Below are positions 35,883-44,201 of a stretch of DNA of 64,000 nucleotides, piece by piece. Origin of the DNA: Brucella gallinifaecis (GTDB taxonomy: Bacteria > Pseudomonadota > Alphaproteobacteria > Rhizobiales > Rhizobiaceae); the NCBI RefSeq assembly GCF_006476605.1, contig NZ_ML636805.1:167442-231441 (forward strand), in the 5' to 3' direction. The position numbers and the translations under genes are program-made. A model generated the notes under the pieces. That model worked only from the letters and a program-made list of their open reading frames with translations. It had not been told where the DNA came from and made no database searches. The first letter of the stretch is position 1. Each line of letters starts with the position of its first letter.

Positions 35883-36083
35883 ATGGTTACGTTCTTAGTT
35901 CCGAAAATGAAGTGCAATGGTTGTGTGCAGAGTGTGACGAATGCACTGCACAAGATTGACGAAGCCGCAGCGGTCGATATCGATCTAGATAAAAAACAGG
36001 TCAGATTTGAAAGTGGCGTTCCGCAAGAAGATGCCCTCAAGGCTCTTGTGGCCGCCGGCTATCCTGCAACGATCGTGCAATAA
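35883..36083 (+). CDS. Heavy-metal-associated (CopZ-like) small metallochaperone
   Basis: A single HMA domain of 66 residues with the metal-binding motif MKCNGC near the N-terminus and a ferredoxin-like beta-alpha-beta pattern (VDIDLDKKQVRFESG, ALKALVAAGYPATIV). It would carry Cu(I) or another soft metal in the cytoplasm. A copper ATPase or MerR regulator, usual partners, is absent here. The ATG has AAGGAG upstream, and a clear terminator follows. Confidence 0.88.
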   Translation: MVTFLVPKMKCNGCVQSVTNALHKIDEAAAVDIDLDKKQVRFESGVPQEDALKALVAAGYPATIVQ

Positions 36084-36435
36084 TGTGAACGGGCTGTTGT
36101 GCCTTTGGGCGACCCTTGTCTTGCAAGAAATTTGTTAAAGCTTTAATTGCCGGGCAATGATTGCGCCCGGCATTTTTATATCCAAATTAAATGCCATGAC
36201 ATGGCGTTACATGGCGGGGCAGTGGCGACCAAGTGTTGCAGTTTGGTTTGCAACGCTTGTGTCTGATTGACTGGAACGTCGATTTTTGTCACATCAACGG
36301 CAAATCTCGTTTATGGTGCCTGAAAACGGCAATGAACTGCGATTGTTACGGTTTTGTCGCATAATCATTGTTCTTGTTTGCCAGGATGCCGGAAGCATAA
36401 TCATCGCATACGAGCGATATAGAAGGATGTAGGGC
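36084..36435 (+). other. Intergenic region upstream of the methyltransferase gene
   Basis: 352 nt without a gene. It begins with the terminator of the HMA gene (36148-36177). An 8-base direct repeat ACATGGCG occurs twice near 36199 and 36209. The rest should contain the promoter of the following gene but no clear -35/-10 pair stands out. Confidence 0.4.
36148..36177 (+). terminator. Terminator of the HMA-domain gene
   Basis: GCCGGGC (36149-36155) and GCCCGGC (36165-36171) with a 9-nt loop, followed by ATTTTTA. Confidence 0.8.
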
Positions 36436-37110
36436 ATGGCTATGTCAGCCGATTATCAAGATCTTCGCACAAAGATGGTCGACAATCAGATCCGTACGAC
36501 GGACGTAACGGACCTCAACGTAATTGATGCTTTTCTGAGCGTTCCACGCGAAGTTTTTGTTCCGGCAAACCGTCAGGTGCTCGCCTATATCGATGAAGAT
36601 CAACTGCTTGAAGGCGAAGGTTCTGAACCGCGTTACCTCATGGAACCATCGCCTTTTGCCAAGCTGGTACAGCTTGCAAAAGTTAACAAGAATGATGTGG
36701 TTCTCGATATTGGTTGCGCGACCGGCTATTCGTCAGCAATCTTTTCGGAGCTGGCTGGTTCTGTCATCGGGCTTGAAAGTGATTCCGCATTAGCAGCCAT
36801 AGCAACCTCTTGTTTGCAGGAACTTGGTTATGACAATGTTGTGATCGTATCAGGCGATCTGAATGCCGGTTATCCCTCTGAAGCACCTTACGATGTAATT
36901 TTCATTGAAGGTGCAGTTGATTTTGTACCGGAAGTGCTTTTCAATCAACTGAAGGAAGGTGGGCGTCTTGTCGTCGTTGAAGGGCATGGAAACGCCGGAG
37001 TTGCGCGGCTTTACGTGAAAGAGAATGGCACGGCTTCAGGGCGCAGTGTTTTCAATACAGCAGTTCGGCCATTGCCAGGTTTTGAAAAGGTCGAGCAGTT
37101 CGAGTTCTGA
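36436..37110 (+). CDS. Protein-L-isoaspartate O-methyltransferase-like protein
   Basis: SAM-dependent methyltransferase of the PCMT family, nominally repairing isoaspartyl residues. The 224-residue product has the N-terminal MVDNQIRTTDVTDLNVIDAFLSVPREVFVP, motif I VVLDIGCATGYSSAIFS and a downstream acidic residue in GLESDSA. AAGGA lies 8 nt before the ATG. The gene is immediately upstream of the TolC homologue, as is common in Rhizobiales. The spacing of 138 nt leaves room for a separate bepC promoter. A methyl-acceptor substrate is not shown, so the enzyme could have diverged. Confidence 0.82.
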   Translation: MAMSADYQDLRTKMVDNQIRTTDVTDLNVIDAFLSVPREVFVPANRQVLAYIDEDQLLEGEGSEPRYLMEPSPFAKLVQLAKVNKNDVVLDIGCATGYSSAIFSELAGSVIGLESDSALAAIATSCLQELGYDNVVIVSGDLNAGYPSEAPYDVIFIEGAVDFVPEVLFNQLKEGGRLVVVEGHGNAGVARLYVKENGTASGRSVFNTAVRPLPGFEKVEQFEF

Positions 37111-37248
37111 TCAAACGCGTGGGGCAATTCTGCAACCACAGGAAAATTGTTTGTGAAAGCCGCTGCGGAAAGATGGAAATAACGGAATTTACACGTTATT
37201 AAGTTTTTCCGAACTGATTGGTTCGATTGTAGATTCGTTTGTTCTTAT

Positions 37249-38619
37249 ATGAGGTATACGGTGTTCAAAGCGTGCAAAGGACTTATGGCGGCAGCAATAC
37301 TCCTGTCTGGCACCGTTTTATCGGGTCAGGCTGCTTTGTCAGAAACGCTGAACGGTGCGCTCATCAAGGCCTATAAGAACAACTCTAATCTTAATTCGAC
37401 CCGTGCAGGGGTGCGGATTCAGGACGAAAATGTTGCGATTGCGAAATCGAATTACCGTCCGCAGGTTACAGGCAGTTATAGGACTAGCCGCAGTAAATCG
37501 CCAGGATCCGATTATCGTACGACAGGCACATATGGCATCGAGTTGAACCAGATGCTGTTTGATGGTTTTCAGACGAGGAATAATGTTGCGGCGGCAGAAA
37601 CTACAGTATTTGCGCAGCGCGAAAATCTTCGCAACACAGAGCAGAATACACTTCTTGAGGCTGTCCAGGCCTATATGAATGTTTATCAGCTACGCCAGAT
37701 TGCAGCACTGCGTGAAAAAAATCTTGCTGCCATGAATGAGCAGGTTCGTGCTTCGCGTGCTCGCCTCGATGTTGGTGAAGGTACACGCACAGACGTTGCA
37801 CAGTCAGAATCGCAGCGCTCTACGGCTGTTGCACAGCTTAATGCGGCGCGTGCTGATGTTAAGTCGGCAGAGGCCACTTATATGCAGGTGATCGGTGCTC
37901 AGCCTGATCGTCTGTCTCCCGCTCCTTCTGCAAAAAATCTTCCGCGTTCACCTGATGCTGCTTATGCGAATGCTACTCAAATTCATCCAGGTATCCTTGC
38001 AACGCAATATGCAGTCAATGCACAGGGCTTTAACGTCAAGGCCAAGGAAGGTGCATTGCTGCCAACTGTCGGCTTGACTGCTAGTGCAAGCCATCTTGAT
38101 ACTTATGCAGGCACTAATATTGGTGATGGTAACACTACTTCGGTTGGAGTTGGTGTGAGCATTCCGATTTATACGGGTGGGCGCACATCGGCGCAGATAC
38201 GTCAGGCCAAGGAACAATTGGGTCAGGCACGTATTGAAGTTGATATTGTTCAGGACAAAGTTCGTCAGGCTATCAGCTCAGCATGGTCACAGCTTGAAGC
38301 TGCACGTGCTTCCGTTAAAGCAAACCGTGATGCTATTGCTGCAGCCCAATTGGCTTTGGATGGGGTTATTGAAGAACGTAAGGTTGGCCAGCGTACGACG
38401 CTTGATGTGTTGAACGCACAGAATGAACTTGTGGCAGTGCAAATTGCTCTTGTTCAGGCTGAACATGACTCGGTGGTTGCCAGCTATGCATTGCTTAATG
38501 CAAGTGGACGCATGACTGCACAGGATATGAATTTGCAGGTGGCCCAGTATAAGCCTGAAGAACATTATAATGCCGTCAAGGATAAGTGGTTTGGCCTGCG
38601 CACGCCGGATGGTCGCTGA
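37249..38619 (+). CDS. bepC: TolC-family outer-membrane efflux channel (BepC)
   Basis: Outer-membrane exit duct for RND efflux pumps and type I secretion; BepC of Brucella is the close relative. The 456-residue product has a signal peptide (cut after about SGQAAL), then two repeats of the TolC coiled-coil hairpin with ETLNGALIKAYKNNSNLN at the start, AYMNVYQLRQIAALREKNL, and the second half ending in LDVLNAQNELVAVQIALVQAEHD. ATG 37249 is used; GTG 37261 has GAGG upstream and would remove four residues. It ends in a strong terminator. The pump partners are not in the window. Confidence 0.92.
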   Translation: MRYTVFKACKGLMAAAILLSGTVLSGQAALSETLNGALIKAYKNNSNLNSTRAGVRIQDENVAIAKSNYRPQVTGSYRTSRSKSPGSDYRTTGTYGIELNQMLFDGFQTRNNVAAAETTVFAQRENLRNTEQNTLLEAVQAYMNVYQLRQIAALREKNLAAMNEQVRASRARLDVGEGTRTDVAQSESQRSTAVAQLNAARADVKSAEATYMQVIGAQPDRLSPAPSAKNLPRSPDAAYANATQIHPGILATQYAVNAQGFNVKAKEGALLPTVGLTASASHLDTYAGTNIGDGNTTSVGVGVSIPIYTGGRTSAQIRQAKEQLGQARIEVDIVQDKVRQAISSAWSQLEAARASVKANRDAIAAAQLALDGVIEERKVGQRTTLDVLNAQNELVAVQIALVQAEHDSVVASYALLNASGRMTAQDMNLQVAQYKPEEHYNAVKDKWFGLRTPDGR

Positions 38620-38655
38620 TTTCCGGATGGTCCTAATTTATTGACATGAATATTT

Positions 38656-38683
38656 GAAAACGGCGCCATTGGCGCCGTTTTTT
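38656..38683 (+). terminator. Terminator of bepC
   Basis: AAAACGGCGCC / GGCGCCGTTTT with a 3-nt ATT loop and a T6 tail. Confidence 0.9.
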
Positions 38684-38838
38684 GATTCGGCCAATGCTGT
38701 TATTTCTTAATAAAGTGATAAAGCTGTGAGTTTGGAATGCACTTGTCTGTGCAGGGATTCTCAAAGCGCTGCATGTTCGATACCCTTGAGCCAATGATTC
38801 TCTGCCTCTTGGCAATAAGGGAAAGACGGACAACAGCT

Positions 38839-39576
38839 ATGGCACAACCATCCAGCGCAGCACGCGAACCGTCAATGGAAGAAATTCTTGCTTCCATTCG
38901 CCGAATTATCGAAGACAGCGATGTTTCACGCCATCCAATGCCAGAATCGTCGGCTTTTACTGCACGCGACGATGTGGCCAGATTTCGGACACCGTTGCCT
39001 ATTACGAATGTCGGAAACAAGGGGGGGAAGGGGCCCTCTTTGAAGCCTGTTGTGTTTACGCAAGAACCGGTTCTGCGTGGACCTATTGCTGAAGAGGCTT
39101 TGGCTTCACCTGTTACAGGCGAAGATACAGACGCAGATGATGATGATTTTTTCGTTCTGAATGCTCAAAATGATGATAATTTCATCGAAGCTTCTCAGCC
39201 TGTTTCTGAAATGCCCAGTGCTCCAGTTCCAGTACCGGAACCAGAAACGCAGATTGCCAGTGATTTGAATATCGCGCAAACTGAGCAGGCTTCTAATTTG
39301 AAAACAGAAACTCCGGGCATTTCGAAGAGCGAGCCTGTCAACTTGAAACCCGATAGCACAGAACATATTTTGTCTGAGGATACAGAGCGTAAGGTCTCTG
39401 CAGCATTTCAGGATTTGAATCACGCTGTTCATTCGGAACCGCGCCGATCTTTCGATGAGATTGCTTCTGATATTCTTCGCCCGATGTTGCAAAACTGGCT
39501 TGATACTAATTTACCGCCTCTCGTCGAACGGCTTGTTCGCGAAGAAATCGAACGTGTGGTGCGTGGCGAACGCTGA
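38839..39576 (+). CDS. popZ: Polar organising protein PopZ (DUF2497)
   Basis: Self-assembles at a cell pole and anchors the chromosome via ParB and cell-cycle proteins. The 245-residue product has the two conserved blocks with a long acidic, low-complexity, Pro/Glu-rich linker: N-terminal REPSMEEILASIRRIIEDSD and C-terminal FDEIASDILRPMLQNWLDTNLPPLVERLVREEIERV, the assembly helices. ATG 38839 gives the canonical MAQPSSAAREPSMEEIL start; an upstream extension from 38737 would be unrelated sequence. It is directly upstream of valS, the same arrangement as in Caulobacter and Brucella. Confidence 0.93.
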   Translation: MAQPSSAAREPSMEEILASIRRIIEDSDVSRHPMPESSAFTARDDVARFRTPLPITNVGNKGGKGPSLKPVVFTQEPVLRGPIAEEALASPVTGEDTDADDDDFFVLNAQNDDNFIEASQPVSEMPSAPVPVPEPETQIASDLNIAQTEQASNLKTETPGISKSEPVNLKPDSTEHILSEDTERKVSAAFQDLNHAVHSEPRRSFDEIASDILRPMLQNWLDTNLPPLVERLVREEIERVVRGER

Positions 39577-39602
39577 TAAACCGCGCCAGATTGGACCATA
39601 TA

Positions 39603-39628
39603 ACCCGTCTGTCTCGCAGGCGGGTTTT
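39603..39628 (+). terminator. Terminator of popZ
   Basis: CCCGTCTG and CAGGCGGG (one G-U pair) with a TCTCG loop, followed by TTTTCACTTTT. valS therefore probably has its own promoter in the 80 nt that follow. Confidence 0.7.
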
Positions 39629-39708
39629 CACTTTTAGGATGATTTGTTGGTTGTTAGTTGCTATTCAGCGCTCAATCAATTCATTCCGTATTCAGACCGG
39701 ATAGTTCC

Positions 39709-42441
39709 ATGCTTGAAAAGACTTATGACGCCGCGGCTGTTGAGCCAAAAATCGCTGAACGCTGGGAAGAGGCTGGCGCATTTAAAGCGGGCGCAGGTGC
39801 AAAGCCTGGCGCAGATCCATTTGCCATTGTCATCCCGCCGCCAAATGTGACGGGATCGCTGCATATGGGGCACGCGCTCAACAATACAATTCAGGACATC
39901 ATGGTCCGTTTTGAGCGGATGCGTGGCAAGAATGTTTTATGGCAGCCGGGAATGGACCATGCGGGTATTGCAACGCAGATGGTTGTCGAGCGCCAGCTTG
40001 CCGAACGCAAGGAGCCAAACCGCCACGCTATGGGGCGCGAAAAATTCATTGAACGTATCTGGCAGTGGAAATCGGAATCAGGCGGCCTGATCTCCAATCA
40101 GCTTCGTCGTCTAGGCGCATCATGCGACTGGTCGCGTGAACGTTTCACGATGGACGAAGGTCTCTCACGTGCGGTTCGCGAGGTGTTTGTCTCGCTTTAC
40201 AAGCAGGGTTTGATTTATCGTGACAAGCGTCTGGTCAATTGGGATCCGAAGTTGCTCACTGCGATTTCCGACATCGAGGTCGAATCCCGTGAGATCAAGG
40301 GTCATCTGTGGCATCTGCGTTATCCGCTGGAAAATATCCCGTTTGATCCCGAGAACCCGCATAGTTTTATTGTTGTTGCAACAACACGCCCTGAAACGAT
40401 GCTGGGCGATACAGGCGTTGCGGTCAATCCAAAGGATGAGCGTTACCATGCTTCTATAGGGAACAATGTTGTGCTGCCGCTCGTTGGCCGGCGTATCCCG
40501 ATTGTTGCCGATGATTATGCAGACCCTGAAGCCGGTTCAGGCGCAGTCAAGATCACACCTGCCCATGACTTTAATGACTTTGAAGTTGGAAAGCGCACCG
40601 ACCTTCGGGTGATCAACATTCTCACACCTTCCGCGGCAATCACATTAAAAGATAATGTTGATTTTCTGGAAGGTCTGGAAGTTACGCCCGAACTGAATGC
40701 GCTTATCAATGAGTTTGAAGGCCTTGATCGTTTTGCAGCACGCAAGCGCCTTATCGAAAAGCTTGAAGAACAGGGCTATCTGGAAAAAATCGAGGATCAT
40801 ACCCATGCAGTTCCGCATGGTGATCGCGGTGGCGTACCGATTGAACCATATCTGACCGATCAATGGTATGTGAATGCCAGCGAACTTGCAAAGCCGGCTA
40901 TGGCCGCGGTTCGCGATGGCCGCACGCAGATCGTGCCCAAAAACTGGGAAAAGACATATTTCGACTGGATGGAAAACATCCAGCCATGGTGCGTTTCGCG
41001 TCAGCTTTGGTGGGGGCATCAGATTCCGGCATGGTACGGACCGGATGGGCACTGGTTTGTTGAAAAAAGTGAAGAAGAAGCCAAAGCTGCTGCTCTTGCA
41101 CATTATGGCAAAGAGGTTGTTCTGGAACGCGATAGCGATGTTCTCGATACATGGTTCTCGTCGGGCCTGTGGCCTTTCTCGACTCTTGGCTGGCCTGACA
41201 AAACACCGGAACTTGCAACCTATTATCCAACCAGTGTTCTGGTAACGGGTTTTGATATCCTGTTCTTCTGGGTTGCCCGCATGATGATGATGGGCATGCA
41301 TTTTATGGAAGAGATTCCGTTTCATACGGTCTATCTCCACGCACTCGTGCGCGACAAGCATGGTGCGAAAATGTCGAAATCCAAAGGCAATGTTATCGAC
41401 CCGCTTGAACTGATGGATGAATATGGCGCCGATGCCTTGCGCTTTACTCTGGCGATCATGGCCGCTCAGGGGCGTGATGTGAAGCTCGATCCGGCGCGTA
41501 TTGCTGGCTATCGCAACTTCGGAACCAAGCTATGGAATGCAACGCGCTTTGCCCAGATGAATGGCGTAAAGCTCAATCCACAATTCAAGCCTGACGACGC
41601 GAAGCTTGCTGTTAATCGCTGGATTTTGACAGAGCTGACCAAGGCGACCCGTGCTGTGACGGATGGTATTGCGAATTACCGTTTCAATGAAGCGGCAAGT
41701 GCTGCCTATCGTTTTGTCTGGAACCAGTTTTGTGACTGGTATCTTGAACTTCTCAAGCCGATCTTTATGGGCGATGACGAAGTGGCAAAGGCAGAGGCAC
41801 AGGCAACTGCTGCTTATTGTCTGGATGAGATTTATAAGGTTCTGCATCCCTTCATGCCGTTCATGACCGAAGAACTCTGGACCTTGACCGCAGGTGAGGG
41901 TGCAAAACGCGATACGGTTCTTGCCTTGGCAGAATGGCCGGAATTGTCGTTTGAAGATGAAGAATCTGCGACCGATATCAACTGGCTGGTCGATCTCGTA
42001 ATGGGCATTCGTTCGGTGCGTTCGGAAATGAATGTTCCCGCCGGTGCCGTGGCTCCGATTGTGGTTCTTGAAGCAAATGCTGCAACATTGGACCGCTTTG
42101 CGCGTCACGATGCTGCAATCAAGCGTCTGGCACGTGTTGAGACCATTTCTTTTGCGCAGGAAGCACCTAAAGGCTCGGCACAGCTGGTGCATGGCGAGGC
42201 CACAATCTGCCTGCCTCTGGGCAGTTTGATTGACCTCAAGGCCGAAGCTGCTCGTATGGCCAAGGAAGCAGGCAAGATCGCTGCTGAAATCGAAAAAATC
42301 GAAAAGAAGCTTTCGAATGAAAAATTCGTAGCAAATGCAAAGGAAGAGGTTGTTCAGGCGGATCGCGAACGACTGGCTGAGTTGAAAGAGGCAGCTTTAC
42401 GGGTTGCTACAGCAGAAGCGCGTATTCGCGAAGCTGGATAA
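39709..42441 (+). CDS. valS: Valyl-tRNA synthetase
   Basis: Charges tRNA-Val, with an editing domain against Thr. The 910-residue product has the HIGH motif as HMGH in PPPNVTGSLHMGHALNN, the editing domain around residues 200-330, KMSKSKGN for the KMSKS loop, an anticodon-binding domain, and a C-terminal coiled-coil arm (SNEKFVANAKEEVVQADRERLAELKEA). ATG 39709 gives MLEKTYDAAAVEPKIAERW, the canonical start. Confidence 0.97.
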   Translation: MLEKTYDAAAVEPKIAERWEEAGAFKAGAGAKPGADPFAIVIPPPNVTGSLHMGHALNNTIQDIMVRFERMRGKNVLWQPGMDHAGIATQMVVERQLAERKEPNRHAMGREKFIERIWQWKSESGGLISNQLRRLGASCDWSRERFTMDEGLSRAVREVFVSLYKQGLIYRDKRLVNWDPKLLTAISDIEVESREIKGHLWHLRYPLENIPFDPENPHSFIVVATTRPETMLGDTGVAVNPKDERYHASIGNNVVLPLVGRRIPIVADDYADPEAGSGAVKITPAHDFNDFEVGKRTDLRVINILTPSAAITLKDNVDFLEGLEVTPELNALINEFEGLDRFAARKRLIEKLEEQGYLEKIEDHTHAVPHGDRGGVPIEPYLTDQWYVNASELAKPAMAAVRDGRTQIVPKNWEKTYFDWMENIQPWCVSRQLWWGHQIPAWYGPDGHWFVEKSEEEAKAAALAHYGKEVVLERDSDVLDTWFSSGLWPFSTLGWPDKTPELATYYPTSVLVTGFDILFFWVARMMMMGMHFMEEIPFHTVYLHALVRDKHGAKMSKSKGNVIDPLELMDEYGADALRFTLAIMAAQGRDVKLDPARIAGYRNFGTKLWNATRFAQMNGVKLNPQFKPDDAKLAVNRWILTELTKATRAVTDGIANYRFNEAASAAYRFVWNQFCDWYLELLKPIFMGDDEVAKAEAQATAAYCLDEIYKVLHPFMPFMTEELWTLTAGEGAKRDTVLALAEWPELSFEDEESATDINWLVDLVMGIRSVRSEMNVPAGAVAPIVVLEANAATLDRFARHDAAIKRLARVETISFAQEAPKGSAQLVHGEATICLPLGSLIDLKAEAARMAKEAGKIAAEIEKIEKKLSNEKFVANAKEEVVQADRERLAELKEAALRVATAEARIREAG

Positions 42442-42476
42442 TTTCAGGCAGTCTTTGTTCAATACGAATCATCAGC

Positions 42477-42500
42477 ATCCGCCGGTTTTTACTGGCGGAT
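42477..42500 (+). terminator. Probable terminator of valS
   Basis: ATCCGCCGG and CTGGCGGAT with a TTTTTA loop (one mismatch), followed by ACTTTATT. Confidence 0.6.
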
Positions 42501-42835
42501 ACTTTATTCATTAAAGTCATTGAAAAAGCATTTTATGCAGCAAGAAAACAGATCGAACCGCAGTTTCGATTGTTTTTTAATAATGTTGCCCTTTGGCAAC
42601 AAGGCTTTAAACAGGCAAAAAAATGGCGAAAAATGGCTTTAATCCTGTGAAGTCAGCTTCAAAATTTAGTGGTTTTAGAAATTGCACCTATCTTTTTGTG
42701 GTTTTCGCTCATTATGGTTTTGGATAGGCAGATATTTATAAATTTAAGCATCTTGCAGGTTGAAAGGTTCCTGATTTACGTTTGCGTCAACGTAAAAATA
42801 TCGGGTTCACTACATTTTGTTTGGGAGGACATTTT
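42501..42835 (+). other. Regulatory region of the FadL-type porin gene
   Basis: 335 nt without a gene. It contains a perfect dyad GTTGCC-CTTT-GGCAAC (42585-42600), a stretch with A+T-rich promoter-like sequence around 42730-42750, and the TTTACGTT dyad (separate entry) before GGGAGGA of the gene. The porin gene seems to be individually and tightly regulated. Confidence 0.45.
42775..42796 (+). promoter_or_regulatory. Candidate operator (TTTACGTT dyad) before the FadL gene
   Basis: TTTACGTT (42775-42782) and AACGTAAA (42789-42796) are perfect inverted repeats with a TGCGTC spacer, 40 nt before the ATG. Inverted TTTACGT/ACGTAAA repeats are known from regulators of fatty acid and branched-chain amino acid breakdown (LiuR-type MerR regulators), which would fit a fatty-acid porin. 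The regulator is not in the window. Confidence 0.5.
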
Positions 42836-44089
42836 ATGAAGGTTCGCAGCCTGAAAGTGATCGGTATCACCACAGTTTTGTTTGGCAGCGCGGTTGGCGC
42901 ATATGCTGGTGGTCTGGAGCGCAGTTCGCAGGATTTTGATATTCTGTTTGAAAAGGGCAATGTGGTTGATACCACAGGTACTTTTGTTGCTCCGCAGCGT
43001 AAGTTGAAGAATATCCGGGGTTCAGCGATTGGCGCTGCTACCCAAGGATTAAATCCATTTACTGGTCGAGCATACGCCACGGATGTAGAAGAAGCGAAGA
43101 GCTACTGGGTTCCAAAATTTTCTGCCAAATTTGATCTGACAGATGACTTGGCCTGTGCTGCGCAATATCGTCAGCCTTGGGGCATTGAGACGGATGTAGG
43201 CCTTGATACCGTTCGCATGTTTACAGCGATCGAGCAGAAAATTTCATCACATGATTATGGTCTGAACTGTTCCTATCGATTTGCTGCTGGCGAAAAAGGG
43301 TTTTTCCGTATCCTTGGTGGCGTGAGCTATCAGGAATTGAAGGGTGAACAGACCAAGGCAATTCCTCCTTTTGGTCAGCCTTTCGGAGGCAACTGGCGCG
43401 TTGCTTCGTTGAATGTTGAAGACAGCTCTGTGGGCTGGCGCCTGGGTGCTGCTTATGAAATTCCTGAATATGCCATCCGCGCCAGTGTCGTTTATCAGTC
43501 AGAGGTAAAATATACCCTTGACGGTACAATTGATAATCTGGCCCTCAATCCACTGACGAATAGCAGTATACCCATTTCTGTCGAAGGCGATGTGACTACG
43601 CCGCAATCCGTCGAATTGAAGCTACAGTCCGGTATCGCTCCAGGCTGGCTTGCATTTGGTTCGATTAAATGGACCGATTGGTCGGTCGTGACAGACGTTA
43701 ACTTTCTTGCAAAAGCCAATCAGGTTGTTCCGCAAGGTGTCCGCGTCACTGGTCTCAATCTTTATTATAAAGATGGATGGACTGTCAGCGGCGGTGTTGG
43801 ACATCAGTTCAATGACCAATGGTCAGCAGCGGCTACTGTGACATGGGATCGTGGTACAACCACTGGTCTTACCTCGCAGACAGATATTTGGCTGTTCGGT
43901 CTGGGTACGAATTATAAGGCAACCGATAATTTTGAAGTTCGTCTTGCTGGTGCAGCAGGCTGGCTTACATCAGGCGTGCTAGATGATACTAAAAATAATG
44001 ATGGTACTCCCAATGGAGCCGGTTCCAGAGGCGAATTTGGCAATGATTTTGTCGGCGCTCTGTCACTGACTGCCAAAGTAAAATTCTGA
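42836..44089 (+). CDS. FadL/OmpP1-type outer-membrane transport protein
   Basis: Outer-membrane beta-barrel of the FadL family, importing long-chain fatty acids or other hydrophobic compounds. The 417-residue product has a signal peptide (MKVRSLKVIGITTVLFGSAV, cut after about AYA), the NPF-like region near GLNPFTG and 12-14 amphipathic strands with alternating aromatic residues, ending in the C-terminal strand LSLTAKVKF with the terminal Phe used for barrel assembly. ATG 42836 has GGGAGGA 7 nt upstream. The substrate is not deducible. Confidence 0.9.
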   Translation: MKVRSLKVIGITTVLFGSAVGAYAGGLERSSQDFDILFEKGNVVDTTGTFVAPQRKLKNIRGSAIGAATQGLNPFTGRAYATDVEEAKSYWVPKFSAKFDLTDDLACAAQYRQPWGIETDVGLDTVRMFTAIEQKISSHDYGLNCSYRFAAGEKGFFRILGGVSYQELKGEQTKAIPPFGQPFGGNWRVASLNVEDSSVGWRLGAAYEIPEYAIRASVVYQSEVKYTLDGTIDNLALNPLTNSSIPISVEGDVTTPQSVELKLQSGIAPGWLAFGSIKWTDWSVVTDVNFLAKANQVVPQGVRVTGLNLYYKDGWTVSGGVGHQFNDQWSAAATVTWDRGTTTGLTSQTDIWLFGLGTNYKATDNFEVRLAGAAGWLTSGVLDDTKNNDGTPNGAGSRGEFGNDFVGALSLTAKVKF

Positions 44090-44106
44090 TCAATGGATCA
44101 TAATAA

Positions 44107-44182
44107 AAGCCCGGACATAGCGCATCCCGAAAAGTGTGAAACGGTTTTCGGACAATATGCGCGCCGAAAAAAGTCCGGGCTT
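44107..44182 (+). terminator. FadL-gene terminator stem split by an inserted palindromic repeat
   Basis: AAGCCCGGAC (44107-44116) and GTCCGGGCTT (44173-44182) form a 10-bp terminator stem followed by CTTTC. The loop, usually a few bases, is here 56 nt and contains a full palindromic repeat (44120-44162). Whether the composite hairpin still terminates is unknown. Confidence 0.7.
44120..44162. repeat. GCGCAT-type palindromic repeat inside the terminator loop
   Basis: Outer arms GCGCAT (44120-44125) and ATGCGC (44157-44162), inner dyad CCGAAAA (44127-44133) / TTTTCGG (44145-44151). Same family as the copies near 1536, 5150, 15444 and 15503. It is nested inside the outer stem of the preceding entry. 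Confidence 0.75.
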
Positions 44183-44201
44183 CTTTCATTTAAAAAATAG
44201 G

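Noticed and set aside
36199..36216. Direct repeat ACATGGCG twice, as an operator or start of a repeat array
   Set aside because: Only two copies, 8 bases, not palindromic; expected by chance in a 64-kb window.
38737..38838. A longer N-terminus for PopZ
   Set aside because: The extension has no match to the family and the canonical MAQP...SMEEIL start lies at 38839.
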